DNA from: Azorinus chamasolen
Taxonomy: Eukaryota; Mollusca; Bivalvia; Cardiida; Solecurtidae
Reading direction: 5' to 3'
DNA: 64,000 bases
Assembly: GCA_963576725.1 (NCBI GenBank)
Contig: OY755241.1
Span: forward strand, 29,080,853-29,144,852
Shown: piece after piece, positions 9,001 to 24,000 of the stretch
Numbering within the stretch: position 1 is the first letter of the stretch
Layout: each line of letters opens with the position of its first letter
Translations under genes and position numbers: made by a program
Notes under the pieces: model-generated
The model's input: the letters and a program-made list of their open reading frames with translations, nothing else
Told to the model about the DNA's origin: nothing
Databases searched by the model: none

Positions 9001-12000
9001 CTGAAATAACAAGAAATGTCAGTTTAATTCATTCCCAAAGGAATAATCATGAAAGAAAATGATAACATCATAAATATTAATGAGTATATGAATTAAAAAA
9101 ATTGAGGCATGACAGAAACTGTAGAATCAGACCTATATTCGTCTATGAGCAAACAGAGCAGACCCTGATCAGACAGCTCCTAAAAACAAAGGAATGAAAA
9201 GGTGACTCTGTCAGGTTAAGGATTAAATGCTGAATGTTCTAAGTGGAATGGTCACTGACTGTTTAAAAGGAGAGTTTAATTTTCAATAGAATTTTGAATG
9301 AGAAACAGAGTTGACCCTGATCAGATGGCTCTGATCTAGATCCGCACTGTATAAAAAGGGCATTGTCATTTTTGTTGTTGTCCGGGGGGGGGGGCCTCAT
9401 GTAAATCTGTATTTTGAGCATAATTTTTTTTTTATCTTTTTTCATGTGGTGGTAATATTCTTCCAAACCTGGAATAATAATGGATGCAGTAAACAAAGCA
9501 AACACTGATAAATTAGTTCCCTTTGATCTGGGTCTTCATTGTATGCATTCATCAACTCTTGAGGATACTGCCAGTCTTATGGCAGACATGTATGCAAAAT
9601 ATAATGTTAACCCATGTAGGGGAGATAATAGATACTGTATAAAACATAATGTATGCAGTAGTTACTTCCCTTGCGCAAATTTTTTTTCCACTATTTCAAA
9701 CAGACTGCACACCTGTGAATTTACTATGAACACAGCAGCTGATTAATCAGATAAGACTTAAAGCAGATACTCCTGTGATATTTCTAACAAATTAATTCTT
9801 TTCCAAACAAGCCAAGTCAGCAAGTCTGGTCTTACAATTCACTGGAAAGAAAAATAAATCAAAAGTAAGGACATGACGGGAATGTTTGATTAATTAAACC
9901 AGGTACTGTATAACCAATCTAAACCATACTTCAGTAAAGAAGTATTAACATAGTTATAGGCCAATGACTGGTTAAATGCAGGGTGACAGTCAAACAGGAA
10001 GCTCCTTTGGGAGCATCAAGCTCACCCTGCATTAAGCTGCCACCTGTCAGTCTTAAGAACCGGTATTACTATTTTGAATGTCCAGTTTAGAGGGGGTTTC
10101 CTGTACAAGCCCCAGGCAGTAGTTATTTCTCTAAATCGGTCAACTATTTGACCAGTTTAGACTACAAACTCTTTACAAATACTTTACATATCATACTAAC
10201 GTACATGACACCATGAATATAAATGAGATTAATTCTAAATTGTTATAGTAGCACATGCACACAGAAATATTTGGCCACGGCAAAAATCTGTAGAATCATG
10301 TCTATATTATATCATAAGCAAACAGTAGAACCTGATCATATGGCTCCTACAGGAGCCGTCTGATCTAGGTCTACTCTGTTTGTAAGGGTGCAGAAAAGTG
10401 TATTTATGGAGTACATGTAAAGGGTTAAACATTTTCTCAAGAATAACAGTTTTAACTCCAATACCAAAAACATTGTATGTACATTTGCCATTATAAAAAT
10501 TCAGCTATTACATATTCATGATGTCATTATTTCTTACATGAATATTCATAGAGTAAAGGGATTAACCCTTTCCCTCGTATTGACGACTTTTGACGACTCT
10601 GTAAAAGTGACTTTGTGAAACCATTGCGATAAATAGAGCATTTGCTCCTATAGAAGCAAATGCTCTATTTATCACAATGGCTTCAAACTACAACATTCTA
10701 AAATGTTCATTTTCTTTTATTAATGCTCCTTTTCAGTAGACTAATTCAAAGAGATTGTATCTAAAAATAGCCTATGATGTAATGGGTTAACAGAGCTGTA
10801 GATACATGTAAGATTCATACTGATAAATCAATAATATCAATACCATTTACTTCTTTGCCAAACACTATCTTGCTTTACTCTTTAACCCATTCCTCCATAA
10901 ATACGCCTTTCTACGCCTCTGTAAAAATCACCTATTGAAACCTTTGTAAAGGGATAAACATACATGATGTCATTATTTCTAACATGCATATTCAACAGGA
11001 AAAGGATTAACCCTAATCCTGATATCCATGTCTGACATGAATTTGTATACAGTTTGGATCCAGGTGAGACACCAAATAAATCAGTGTCTCAATCCAGGTG
11101 TGACACTAAATAAAGTTTGTATACAGCTTGGATCCAGGTGAGACATCAACTAAATCAGTGTCTCAATCCAAGTGAGACACCAAATAAATCAGTGTCTCAA
11201 TCCAGGTGAGACACCAACTAAATCAGTGTCTCAATCCAAGTGAGACAGCAAATAAACCAGTGTCTCAATCCAGGTGAGACACCAAATAAATCAGTGTATC
11301 AATCCAAGTGAGACACCAAATAAATCAGTGTCTCAATCCAGGTGAGACACCAACTAAATCAGTGTCTCAATCCAGTTCAGACACCAAATAAATCAGTGTC
11401 TTGATCCAAGTGAGACACCAAATAAATCAGTGTCTCAATCCAGGTGAGACACCAAATAAATCAGTGTCTCAATCCAGGTCAGACACCAAATAAATCAGTG
11501 TGCCAATAGAGGTGAGACACCAAATAAATCAGTGTCTCGCTCCAGATGAGACACCAAATAAATCAGTGTCTCAATAGAGGCGAGACACCAAATAAATTGG
11601 TGTCTCATTAGAATCCAAGCTTCTTGACACCCAGTCAATGTTCCTCAAAACCCTAATTGAATCGGAAGAAATCGAAATTGGACCAAAACAAATTTAATCA
11701 TATCCCCCCACCCCCATGAACTAGAAAACTGACTTAGAGAGAGCCCTGTAATCAAAGGCAGACAACTCTAGACATAATGATCTGATTCAACCTAGAGACT
11801 ATAGGCTTCTGATGAGGATGATACTAAGCATATGCCCTTAATATGAAACCAATATCTGTTGACTGAGGACGGAAAATGTGATTCCTATGAGGGCTCCTGC
11901 ATTTTCAATGCATGGCCCTAATAATTTTTTACTTCATACATACACCTTTCTATGCCTTTGCAAACAGAGTAGACCCAGATAAGACATCACCTACAGGGTC

Positions 12001-15000
12001 TACTTTGTTTGCTTATGATATAACATAGATGTGATTCTACAGCTTCTGTCATGGACAAAACTTCCTGTTTATTGTAACAATGTTAATCTAATTAATATTC
12101 ATGATGTCATTACATGAATATTAATGGGATAAAGGGTTAAGAAATATTGAATGTATGACCATTTATTACTCAGATGAGTTAGTATAATTAGTATAACCCT
12201 TTCCCTGTTCTATGTTTATTTCAAATTTTAATACCTACTGAATATTCATGGCAAAATAATTATAATGAAATATGGTAAAACAGGTAGAACATTGTAGCCA
12301 TTTTAGAAAGTAAAGAAACAGATCTATCAAAGTCCATAAGCAAACAGAGCAGACCCTGATCAGACGGCTCCTCTAGGAGCCGTCTGATCTGGGTCTACTT
12401 TGTTTGCAAATGCGTGAAAACACGTTTCTATGAGGGAAAGGGATATTGTATAGGAGCTGTCAGATCTGGATCTAGTCTCTGCAATGGTATCAGAGTGGTG
12501 CCTATCAGGTAATAGGATATTTGATGATGTCTATGTTTATTTTTTGTTTGTTGCACACTGTCTTTCATCAAGCCTAGCCACCTATCACAATCATCTTTCC
12601 TCTCTGCCTGCGCTTCAGCTCCCAGTGAATACAGCCAAAACATGTCAATTATCCTCCAGCCAGTCACAATTCCATTATAAAACTCTCTCAGCCGGAATGA
12701 TGGAATCTTGCCTCATGCATCAATTTTACAATGTACATATCCATGGTGATGTGTTGTCTTGAAACTTTAAAAAAAAAATCAACTTCATTCACGATTTGGA
12801 ACAGGGGCCAATTCAGAAGAGTTCTGCCAGAAACATAAAGGATATCAAGAGAAAATATCAAACCGGTACCTCTTATCTTAGACCACTCTTTGATATCCTT
12901 CTGAAGACTATAGAAACTAGTGTCTGCTTCTAAACCGTTGTCAGCTAATTTCAAGCCACCATTACAACTCTGATTATGTTGAAAATTCACAACATCAACT
13001 CAAAATAGATTGGATTCTAATGCAATGGCTGGGATGTATTGGCACTCAATAATAATCAAAATTTCAAATCTTTAGTATGCATGGAAAAGCCTGAAGGAAG
13101 TGTGCTACAAGTGGAAAACACAAGGAAGACATAATCACAGACTGGTTTACCGTAATACCCTAAGTATTCAGACACCCAGTCTACCCTATACCTGAACATA
13201 TCAGTTTGGGAACCATTCTTGCAACTATAAATTTGAGTGATGCAGTAGCAAATAGTGCAGACCCAGACCAAAATGGCTTCTTCAGGAGCTGTTTGATCTG
13301 GTCCTGTACTATTTGGTACTACATCACTAAGTCTGCTAAAGTATGGTATTCAGAATACTTAGTGTAAATAAAGTATCAAGGAAAATCACAAAGAAACATG
13401 GGGATGAATGTTCGTTATCTCTTCTGCTGTCATGCATTGTCGTCTGCAAAATTGGTTGTTTGCTTCAGTTTTTGAATAACCCTTTATTCCATGAATATTC
13501 ATGTAAGAAGTAATGACATCATGCATACTAATTAGCTGTATCTTTAAAATAACACATGAACACATGAATATTTAACCTAGACAGAAAGTGTAGAACTAGA
13601 TCCATATTATGTCATGAGCATTTTCAGAGCAGACCCTGAGACCAAACCCTATGTTGTGACGTACTCAAATAGTAAAATCCTCATTTCTTGAAGAGACGAT
13701 TATAAAGAGTGAACACAACATAGAATTTGGTGGAGAAATAAAGGAGTTATTCTTGAAAATGTTTAAATATATGCATCCTATCTGGACGACTGTTTTATAT
13801 GAGAGAATGGGTTATAGGGTCTGATCATGGTTTATCAATCGTCAGCACCTTACAGCTTGTATGCTATCACGTACAGGATGTAAACCTGTTATCTGGTATA
13901 ACATTTAACCCATTCCCACATATTGACACCATTTGACGCCTCTGTAAAAGGCACTTTTTGAAACCATTCTGATAAATAGAGCATTTGCTCCATAGGAGCA
14001 AATGCTCTATTTATCAGAATGGTTTCAATACTACACAATTCTAAATGTTTTCTTTTCTCTAGTAAATGCTCCTTTTGGGTAGACTTTTTCAAAGAGGTTA
14101 GGTCTAAAAATAGCCTAAGTGGGAATGGGTTAATCTTCATCAGTTTCAGATAAGATTACAATCTGTAGCTTTCAGGTGATGCCTATATCTTGAAACCTAT
14201 TTTACAAAATCATTTTCCTGTTGAAAATTCATGTAAGAAATTATGGATTTTTATAATGGCATTTGCACACAGACTGATGTTGGTAGAAACTGATATGTCA
14301 GATCCATTATCATTTCATAAGCAACCACAGCAAATCCTGCTCAGATGGGTCCTTAAAAAGATGAGTTAACCCTTTCCCTCATATAAAAGCATTTTCACAT
14401 CTTTGCAAACGGAGTAGACCCAGATCAGATGGCTCCTATAGGAGCTGTCTGATAAGGGTCTGCTCTGTTTGCTTATGAAATTATACAGATCTGATTCTAC
14501 AGTTTCTGCAAAGTTAAAAAGTCCTGTGTTCATATAATATTATACAAATTCAGTAATAAATATTCATCATGTCATTATTTCTTGCATGAATGTGAAACAG
14601 GGAAAGGGTTAACCCTTACTGTGTGGGGACATGCATGGGTCACTAATATCATTTGCAAACAGTGTAGACCCAGATGAGAGGGCTCCTAGAGGATCCCTAT
14701 CATCAGGGTCTGCACAGTGTTCATCATGTTACAATTTTCTTTAGAAAAGTCCCTAAATATTCGTCATAGGCTTGTCCTGTTTGAATTTTGGAATAATCCA
14801 TTTGAAAATTCTACATTGTAAGGGTTAATGAATTGCAAACAATCTGTATACTACTGCAACACAAAGGATCATCTAAACAGGATTCAAACTCATGGACAAT
14901 TAACCCTTTACTGCATACAAATGCCTCTTCACACATTTGAAAACAGAGTAGACCCATATCAGAAAGCTCCTACATGTATAGGAGCTGTCTGATCAGGGGT

Positions 15001-18000
15001 ACTGCTCTGTTTGCTATTGGAATTTGACAGATCTGGTTCTTTAGTTTCTAAAATGGCTCCATCTTTTCACTATTACTATTTTGTTCATGAATATTCAGTA
15101 GATATTGAAATTTTGTATGAATATAGAACACTGGAAAGGGTTAATTTTGATTGTGTTCTAGAAGAAACAAAGAGGGGGAAGCAGAGAAACAGATAAAATA
15201 CCACCACTTTGTCCTGTCTCCACCAAACCCTATGTTGTGACCACTCTTTAGAATCATCTCAAAGAAGGGTCACACAATAGGGTTGGAGGAGAAATAAAGA
15301 AGTTATTTTTGAAAATGTTTTAATTTACGCATCTTATCTTGACCTCTGGGAAGTATATTTTTTTAAGACTTTACTCTATGAATAGTGTGAGAATAATTAC
15401 ATCATAAACTTTAATTAACCCTTCACTTGCTATTCACGTCAATATACCTACCTGTAAATAGTGAAGACCCAGATGAGACAGCTCCTGCTGGAGCTGTCTC
15501 AACAGGGTCTGCACTATTTACAAATTGTTTGTGCAATTTACCATTGCACTCCACAGCAGTGATTGCACAGCGAAATAATTTTAAAATTCAGCAAGCGAAG
15601 GGTTAAATGATTTATTAAAACGGCACTACTAGCATGGACTAATTATTTGTGATGATAGAAACTGTAGAATCAGATCCATATCATCTCATAACCAAACACA
15701 GTAGACCCTCATCAGGTGACTCCTACTTAACTCATTACCTCACAGGCTATTTTTAGATACAACCTCTTTGATTAAATCTACCGAAAAGGAGCATTAACTA
15801 GAGAAAAGGAAAATTTTAGAATTTTGTAGTATGAAACCATTGTGAAAAATTGAGCATTTGCTCCTATAGGAGCAAATGCTCTATTTATCACAATGGTTTC
15901 ACAAAGTGACTTTTATAGAGTCGTCAAAAGTCGTCAATATGGGGGAATGGGTTAACCCAGGTCCCCTTTCCCTAATATAAATGCTTTTTCATGCTTTTGC
16001 AAACAGAGTATACCCAAACCGAGACTCCTGTAGGACTGACGTTTAATCATGGCCTATACTCTGTTTGCTTATAGTATAACCCTTTCCCTGTTCTATATTT
16101 AATCCAAATTTCAATACCTACTGAATATTCATAGACAAAACAGTTATAAAGAAATATGGATAGTGGAACAGTGTCGATATTTTAGAAAGCAAAGAAACAG
16201 ATTTATCAAATTCTATTAGCAAACAGAGTAGACCCTGATCAGACTGCTCCTCTAGGAGCCGTCTGATCTGGGTCTACTCTGTTTGCAAATGCGTGAAAAC
16301 ACGTTTAGATATGAGGGAAAGGGATAATACAAATCTGATTCTACAGTTTCTGCCTGAGCCAGTATCTCAATTGTGTTCATATTCCTATTCTATAAAAAAT
16401 AATCTAATGAATATTCATGGTGTCATTATATCATACATGGATATTCATCAGTTACAGGCTTGATTTGTTTCCCCAGCTATGGCAGAGACTTGTGTCTATA
16501 TTTAGGTCATACACCTGGCAGAACTATCAATACCTGCACTCTCTACAAACACTTTGAATGTTGAACACGCATACACTGGTATCTGCCAATACTGTAGACC
16601 CAGATCACAGGGCTCATACAGAGGAGAGTTCTCTGATCACAGTCCACACTGTTTGTCATTCAAAATTCTCCAAGTTTAAGCTTTTCATGCGGAGTGGATT
16701 TTATAGTACAACACTAATAGGGTTTTTTCTAATCTAAAAATTCAGCATTGAAAGGGCTAAAATAGCAAGTGTCAATTTTTTTACTGCTCCTGAAACACTT
16801 GTGTTGATATCATGGAAACTTAAGTACTGTTGCGATTAAGTTTAATTAAAGATCACAGGGAGATGAAATCAAGGGTGAGAGAGTCACCTGATCTGCCGGA
16901 TAACCAGATACTTTATTCCTTTTCTCCATAAATGTACGGTCGTTCTACACCTTTGCAACAGTGTAGATCCAGATCAGATGGCTCCTATAGGAGCCGTCTG
17001 ATCAGAGTCTGCTTCTAAACTTTCTAAATTGGCTACAATATTTCACCTTCTATTTTTCATTTGAACTATTTTGTCCATGAATATTCAGTAGGTATTGAAG
17101 AAACAAACACAGAACAGGGAAAGGGTTAACCCTTTCCTCCGTAAATACGCTTTTCTACGCCTCTGTAATAGTCACTTCTTGAAACCATTGTGATAAATAG
17201 AGCATTTGCTCCTATAGGAGCATTGTCAAAATGCTCTATTTATCACAATGTTTTTTGGGTTTTTTAAACCATATATCATCTCAGGGAAATCTTAAGAAAA
17301 TGATTTGCATGAATATTCATGTACAAGATAACTATCAAGAAGTAGCGTATATTTTTTATTGTATTTTGAACTATTAAATGAACACAGGAAAGCAGTAGAA
17401 AAGGTTTTTGGGCTCAGGACAACAACAGTCCCTTGGGACACTGCAGATATTTTTGCCAGAAAAAAAATTGTGTATTAACGCTCTATTATAACGTAATTGG
17501 TTAAACTCAACTCCTTGATTCTCAATTATAAGAGGTAATGTAACCATCTACAGGTTCTCTATCACTTTGCATAAACAAAGTCATTGTTTTCTACAATAAA
17601 TGTCTCCTGCAATAATTTCTTCAAGTAGATTTTTTGTTTGTTTTTCATCAACTGAGCTAAGAGTGGCAAACAACTTGAATCTTGATGAGACACCCAGTTA
17701 CATCCTATCTGGTGTCAGACACCCAGTAACATCTTATTATTATCTGGAGAGACACCCAGTTACATCTTATCTGGTGTCAGACACCCAGTAACATCTTATT
17801 ATTATCTGGAGAGACACCCAGTTACATCTTATCTGGTGAGACACCCAGTAACATCTTATCTGGAGAGTGTCACACCCAGTTACATCTTATCTGGTGAGAC
17901 ACCCAGTTACATCTTATCTGGTGAGACACCCAGTAACATCTTATCTGGTGAGACACCCAGTAACATCTTATCTGGAGAGTGTCACACCCAGTAACATCTT

Positions 18001-21000
18001 ATCTGGTGAGACACCCAGTTACATCTTATCTGGTGAGACACCCAGTAACATCTTATCTGGTGAGACACCCAGTAACATCTTATCTGGAGAGTGTCACACC
18101 CAGTAACATCTTATCTGGTGAGACACCCAGTTACATCTTATCTGGTGAGACACCCAGTAACATCTTATCTGGAGAGTGTCACACCCAGTAACATCTAATC
18201 TAGTGAGACACCCAGTTACATCTTATCTGGTGAGACACCCAGTAACATCTTATCTGGTGTCAGACACCCAGTAACATCTTATCTGGTGAGACACCCAGTA
18301 ACATCTTATCTGGAGAGACACCCAGTTACACCTTATCTGGTGAGACACCCACTGACCCAGTAACATCTTATCTGGAGAGACACCCAGTAACATCTTATCT
18401 GGTGAAACATCCAGTTATATCTTAATGATAACAAATGTTTGTCTCTTCACAAATTTGCCGCCTGCATGTGAACAGTTCATGCAATGAATATTTAAGTTCA
18501 AAGTCATTAACTCTTCGAAAGTGGGAAACAAGTGTAACGGCATTGTAAACAGTGTAGACCCACATCAGAGGGCTCCAAGAGGGGCCCTTTGAGCTGGGTC
18601 AGCAATGTTTGTCATTCAAATTCTCTAGCTATATAAACCTTTCTTCTGAATGGACTCAACAGTTAATCACAGATGGGCCATTTTTCTTTGAATATCCAGG
18701 ATTCAAAGAGTTAAGTCACTGAAGCAGCCCTGGGGTGTACAGTAGCTACAGTCAATAGCTAACTGAGTTTGATCCTCATTCTTCTCTCCTGGCAGTCTGG
18801 AGGGACGCCAATGCATTTTTTAATGCTTACCCTCCTAACAATTAACTATTTGCAAAGGCATATAAAGGTGTATTTATGGAGTAAAGGGCCAATGATTAGT
18901 CGTAACTATGAGAGGGCAAAGTAAGAACTTTCCATATGAAAACCCCACTTACTCTTTATCTTATGAATATTCATGTAAGAAAGAATGAATTTATTAATGT
19001 CAATTAGTAGAAGTTTTACAATGGCCTGTGAACGCATGTATTTGTCCTGGCAGATATGGTAGGATCAGATTTATGTTTTTCTATAATATTCCTGCATGAC
19101 TTTAGCCATATGATATGGTTCTACTCTGTTTGCAAAGGTGCTAAAACAACCTCTATGGAGTAAAGGGTTAAAATCTAACTGAATGTCAAGACAAGCCTAG
19201 AAAAAGTGTAGACTGCAGAGAGGAGCTCTGTGATCAGGGTCTGCACTGTTTGTCATTCAAAGTCCTCTCACAAATTATACCCTTTCATAATGAATGGACT
19301 TTACTCCATGAATATTCATGAAAGGAATAATGACATCATAAATATTAATAAGTTTATTATTTTTATAATGACCTCCGAAGACATGACGTTCTGACCAAGG
19401 CAGAAACTGTATCATATCTGAAATCATATCTATATTATTTCTTAACCCATTCCCCCATAGGCTATTTTTAAATCCAACCTCTTTGAATAAATCTACCAAA
19501 AAGGAGCATTAATTAGAGGAAAGGATTTTTTTAGAATTTTGTAATTTGAAACCATTGTGATAAATAGAGCATTTGCTCCTATAGGAGCAAATGCTCTATT
19601 TATCACAATGGTTTCAACAGGTGATTTTACAGGGGCGTAGAAATGCGTATTTATGGAGTAAAGGGTTAAGTAAACATGTAGCAAACCTTGATCAGACCGC
19701 TCATCTACTCAGCTGTACATGTCCGATCTTTTCAAATGCGTAGAAAGGCGAATTTATACAGTAAAGAGTTCAACAATGATGAAACATCCCAATTTAAACT
19801 TCAGCAATGAAAGGATCATAAGCCTATGCTTACATTGGTGAGCCAGATCTGATAGAGAACCCACTGCAAGCACAATGAAGCTATCTTACATATTAGCTAA
19901 TAAAAATTCTGATGGAGAAGATTGCTATGCTAAACTTCACAGACTTGGGATGCTTTCAACCCTTTTGAATGCTGAATATTAAAAGCGAAAAATAGCTCAT
20001 CGGTAATTAACTATTGAATACATTCAGTATGAAAGGCTTAAAGTTACTAGGGGATTCTGAATGACAAACAGTGCAAACCTCGGTCAGACGGCTCCTCCTG
20101 GAGCTCTGCTCTTGGTCTACACTGTCTACAAATGTCAGCACATATTTCAAAGCATCAGCATGAGAACTATTTTTATAGTTTCTTTAACCTACTTACACAT
20201 CCAGCATAATAGTTAGTTAACCCTTTGAACACTAAACAACTTTTAGGTGTAAATATATATACAGTAAAACCTCTCCATAACGGCCACTAAATTACATCAA
20301 GTATTTTGTGTAAAAGGCAGGTGGCTGCTTAAAGCAAGGTGAAAGTAAAACAGAACGCTCCTATAGGAGCGTTCTGTTTTACTTTCACCTTGCTTTAAGC
20401 AGCCACCTGCCCTAAATACCAACTAATTAACGCAATTTAGTGGCCGTTACAGAGAAGTTTTACTATAGATGAAAACCGATCTTTACCCTTTGCAAACAGT
20501 GTAGAGCCAGGTCAGTTACCGCATTTAAAGTACAGTGTCTAATCAAGTCTTAGAATCAGGTTCATATTATTCAATAAACAGAGTGAACCCTGATCAGACG
20601 GCTCCTATAGTAAGCCCTCAAAATCATCACTAATGACTAGTCAACCAAGAATTATGTTGACTTGAAATAATAGCTGATACTCTATAATTGTATATGAACC
20701 AGGGATTTTCAGCCATGGCAAAAACTGCAGGATCACATCTATATATGTCTTATTTCATAACAGAGCAGACCCTGATCAGACAGCTTCTGCAAGGGCCCTT
20801 TGATCTGGGTTTACTCTACTAATTTTGTAAATGTGTAAATATGCATCTAAACGAGGCCACACATTTTTTATGTGCACAATCTCCAATACCACAGTCAAAG
20901 GTAATAAGTTTTTACCGTACTATGATAGACAAGTCAGAGCTAATGATCGATATCTTATTTCAAATACTAAAATCTTCATTCCTCCACCAAACACTATGTT

Positions 21001-24000
21001 GTGACCAATCTTTATAATCATCTCAACGTGACCATTCTAAAGAGTGGTAACAAAATAACACTTGTTATCGATCTACTTTTGAAATACCTGTACCTACATG
21101 TATATCTATGCATCTAGGATTTTGATGTTAGAAAGAGGTGCATTTTTTATGCACATGGCCCTTTAGTGCAGTCAAAGCAATCAGCTGTAACTAGGATTGA
21201 CTAGAGTATGAACATGTAGACCTAGAAATACAAGCCTGGCATAGCATTCTGAGGCATGATGGGAATGTTTCAATACAGAGGAATGATGGGAATGTTTCAA
21301 ATACTGAGGCATGACGGGAATGTTTCAAATACTGAGGCATGATGGGAATGTTTCAATACAGAGGAATGACGGGCATGTTTCAAATACAGGGGCATGATGG
21401 GAATGTTTCAAATACAGAGGCATGACTGGCATGTTTCAAATACAGAGGCATGATGGGAATGTTTCAAATACAGAGGAATGATGGGAATGTTTCAATACAG
21501 GGGCATGACTGGCATGTTTCAAATACAGAGGCATGACAGGAATGTTTCAAATACAGAGACAGGACTGGCACATTTCAATACAGAGGCATGACAGGAATGT
21601 TTCAAAAACAGGGGCATGACTGGTACATTTGTATGTTTCAAATACAGACATGACTGGCATGTTTCAAATACAGAGGCATGAAGGGCATGCTTCAAATACA
21701 GCAGAACTGGTCCTAAGCGGCCATTCATTTATTGAACACATTACCCTATATATAGGAGCTTTCTGCATTACTTTTGATGTGTATTTAGCTACAGACCCAT
21801 AATTAGACTTCTTTCTGAATCCTATAGCATGACCACTCATAAGCATCGTCTCATCAAAACAATTCTAAAGAGTGGACACAAGAAAGGGTTTGGTGGAGAA
21901 ATGAAGGTGCTACATCTAGAAACAAGTTTCATGGGACAAAATAGTTATAAAGAAATATGGAAGGTGGAAAATTGTAGCTATTTTAGAAAGTAAAGACACA
22001 GATCTTTCAAATTCTATTAGCAAACAGTGCAGACCCAGAACAGGCAGCTCCAATAGGAGCCGTCTAATGTGGCTCTACTTGGTTTGCAAATGTGTGAAAA
22101 CACATTTATATGAAGGAAAGGGTTATCTAGACAGCTAAAGCAATCAGCTGTAACTAGGATTGACAAGGGTATGAACATGTCTCGAAATGCAAGCCCCTCC
22201 ACAGCACATCTGGGCGACACTGATACCTTTGTAAGACTCTTTCGCTTTATGAGTGCAGCTATGGGATTACCTTGACAGACATTTTGGATCCAGATGAGAT
22301 GCTGAGTAATTCTGCACCTGATGTTGGTTCTGGACAATGAACTGTTAGACAATTGACAGTATTTAATAAAGAAACAGACAGAGGACAATACTTTGAAATT
22401 TTGAGCAAAGAATAATTTTGACAAGATGTTACTATTGTGCTCAAAGGGTAAGAGCAGCTGGCAGCTGAAATCCTCTTTGTGATCTCCGTCTCTTGGCACA
22501 TTAACCAATTTACTCCATGAATATTCACGTAAGCAATATTTACACCATGAGCAAACAGAGCAGACCCTGATCAGACCGCTCCTATAGGAGCGGTCTGATC
22601 TAGGTCTACTCTGTTTGCAAAAGGCATAAAAGGATGTTTATTTGAGGGAAAGTTTTGAGAAGCTTTTAAGTGTCAAACAGCTGAGCTACCTGGTGTCTGA
22701 TCTGGGTCCAAGTCATCTACAAATGCATGTCAAGTCACATCTAATAGGAAACAATTATCGGCCATGTGGGGGAGCACATGACGGCCTATTGTCTCCATGA
22801 ACATAGCCGTCATACTCTATAAATAATAATATGCTCACATCTAGGCATCTCAAAAGACTACTGAGGTGAGGGCCGTTATCTTCCCTAACAAACAATTCAC
22901 ATGTCATCTGAACAATGCTTCTGAAAGTAGGTTTTCTAAATATTCTGGAGTTCACATCTGTCAGACTGGAGACAATCAGAATGATGAATTCAGAAAAAAC
23001 ACCATTATCACCCTAAATATTTGGCAATAGACAAACTTAGCACACAGTATAGACCCCAAGGGAGCATTTTGATATGGGTCAGACAGTCATCATTTAATCC
23101 TTTCCCTGTTGAACATTGATGTAGAAAATATTGACATCATGAATATTAATTAGATTATTTTTATAATGACATAATAATGAACTTGTTATTCCTGAATGTC
23201 AGATTAATGGGATTCTTAATAGATCCTCATTATTCATCATCTCATCTGGATGAAAACTGTATAGATCATCATGAATTTATAAATACCTCAATTACCCTAC
23301 AGTATGTATTCCCTGACACTGTACATGTGTACCTCCCCTGTCTACTAGTTAGTAACTCATTCAAGCGCTATATGATCTGGGTCCAGTGATCGAGAAAGAA
23401 ATTATTGTTATATCACTAACAACATTAATGTTACATTTTCCAATTTCTGTGCGACGTATTCCAATAAAATAATTTCAGAAAACCAAGTCAGTGTGACAAT
23501 GGCCAACACACAATCAATCCTATGTTACACTGTAAATTTTATGTCACATGGCCACCTAGGTTTCCCAGTTACTGTCAGGATCTGCACTGTTTGGATTTGT
23601 TGTCTGAATAATACTTTTAAATGGTTAATAGGGTTGTTTTAGTACAGTAGAACCTGTCTTAAGTGGCTTAAAAAGGAGATGTTTGCTTAATGTGGGACAA
23701 AAGTAATACAGAGTCTCAGCTCCTATAGGAGTTTCAAAGTTTGTGCATTACTTTTGACCTGCATTAACCCATTCCCTCATAAAGACACCTTTTGACACCT
23801 CTGTAAAAGTCACTTTGTGAAACCATTGTGATAAATAGAGCATTTGCCATGAATATTTTGTCCATGAATATTCAGTAGGTATTAAAATTTGTAATAAATA
23901 TAGAACAGGGAAAGGATTAACCCTTTCCTCCATAAATACCCCTTTCTACACCTCTGTAAAAGTCACTTTATGAAACCATTGTGATAAATAGAGCATTTGC

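Noticed and set aside
17600..18191. HPVTSYL repeat protein
   Set aside because: Translation of the 27-bp tandem array.
11030..18424. CRISPR-like regular repeats at 11.0 and 17.7 kb
   Set aside because: The units are head-to-tail with no unique spacers, and the window is plainly eukaryotic (introns, bivalve repeats). These are minisatellites.
22017..22508. 163-residue - strand protein
   Set aside because: It begins and ends in MITE sequence (family A arm, C start) and shows no domain.
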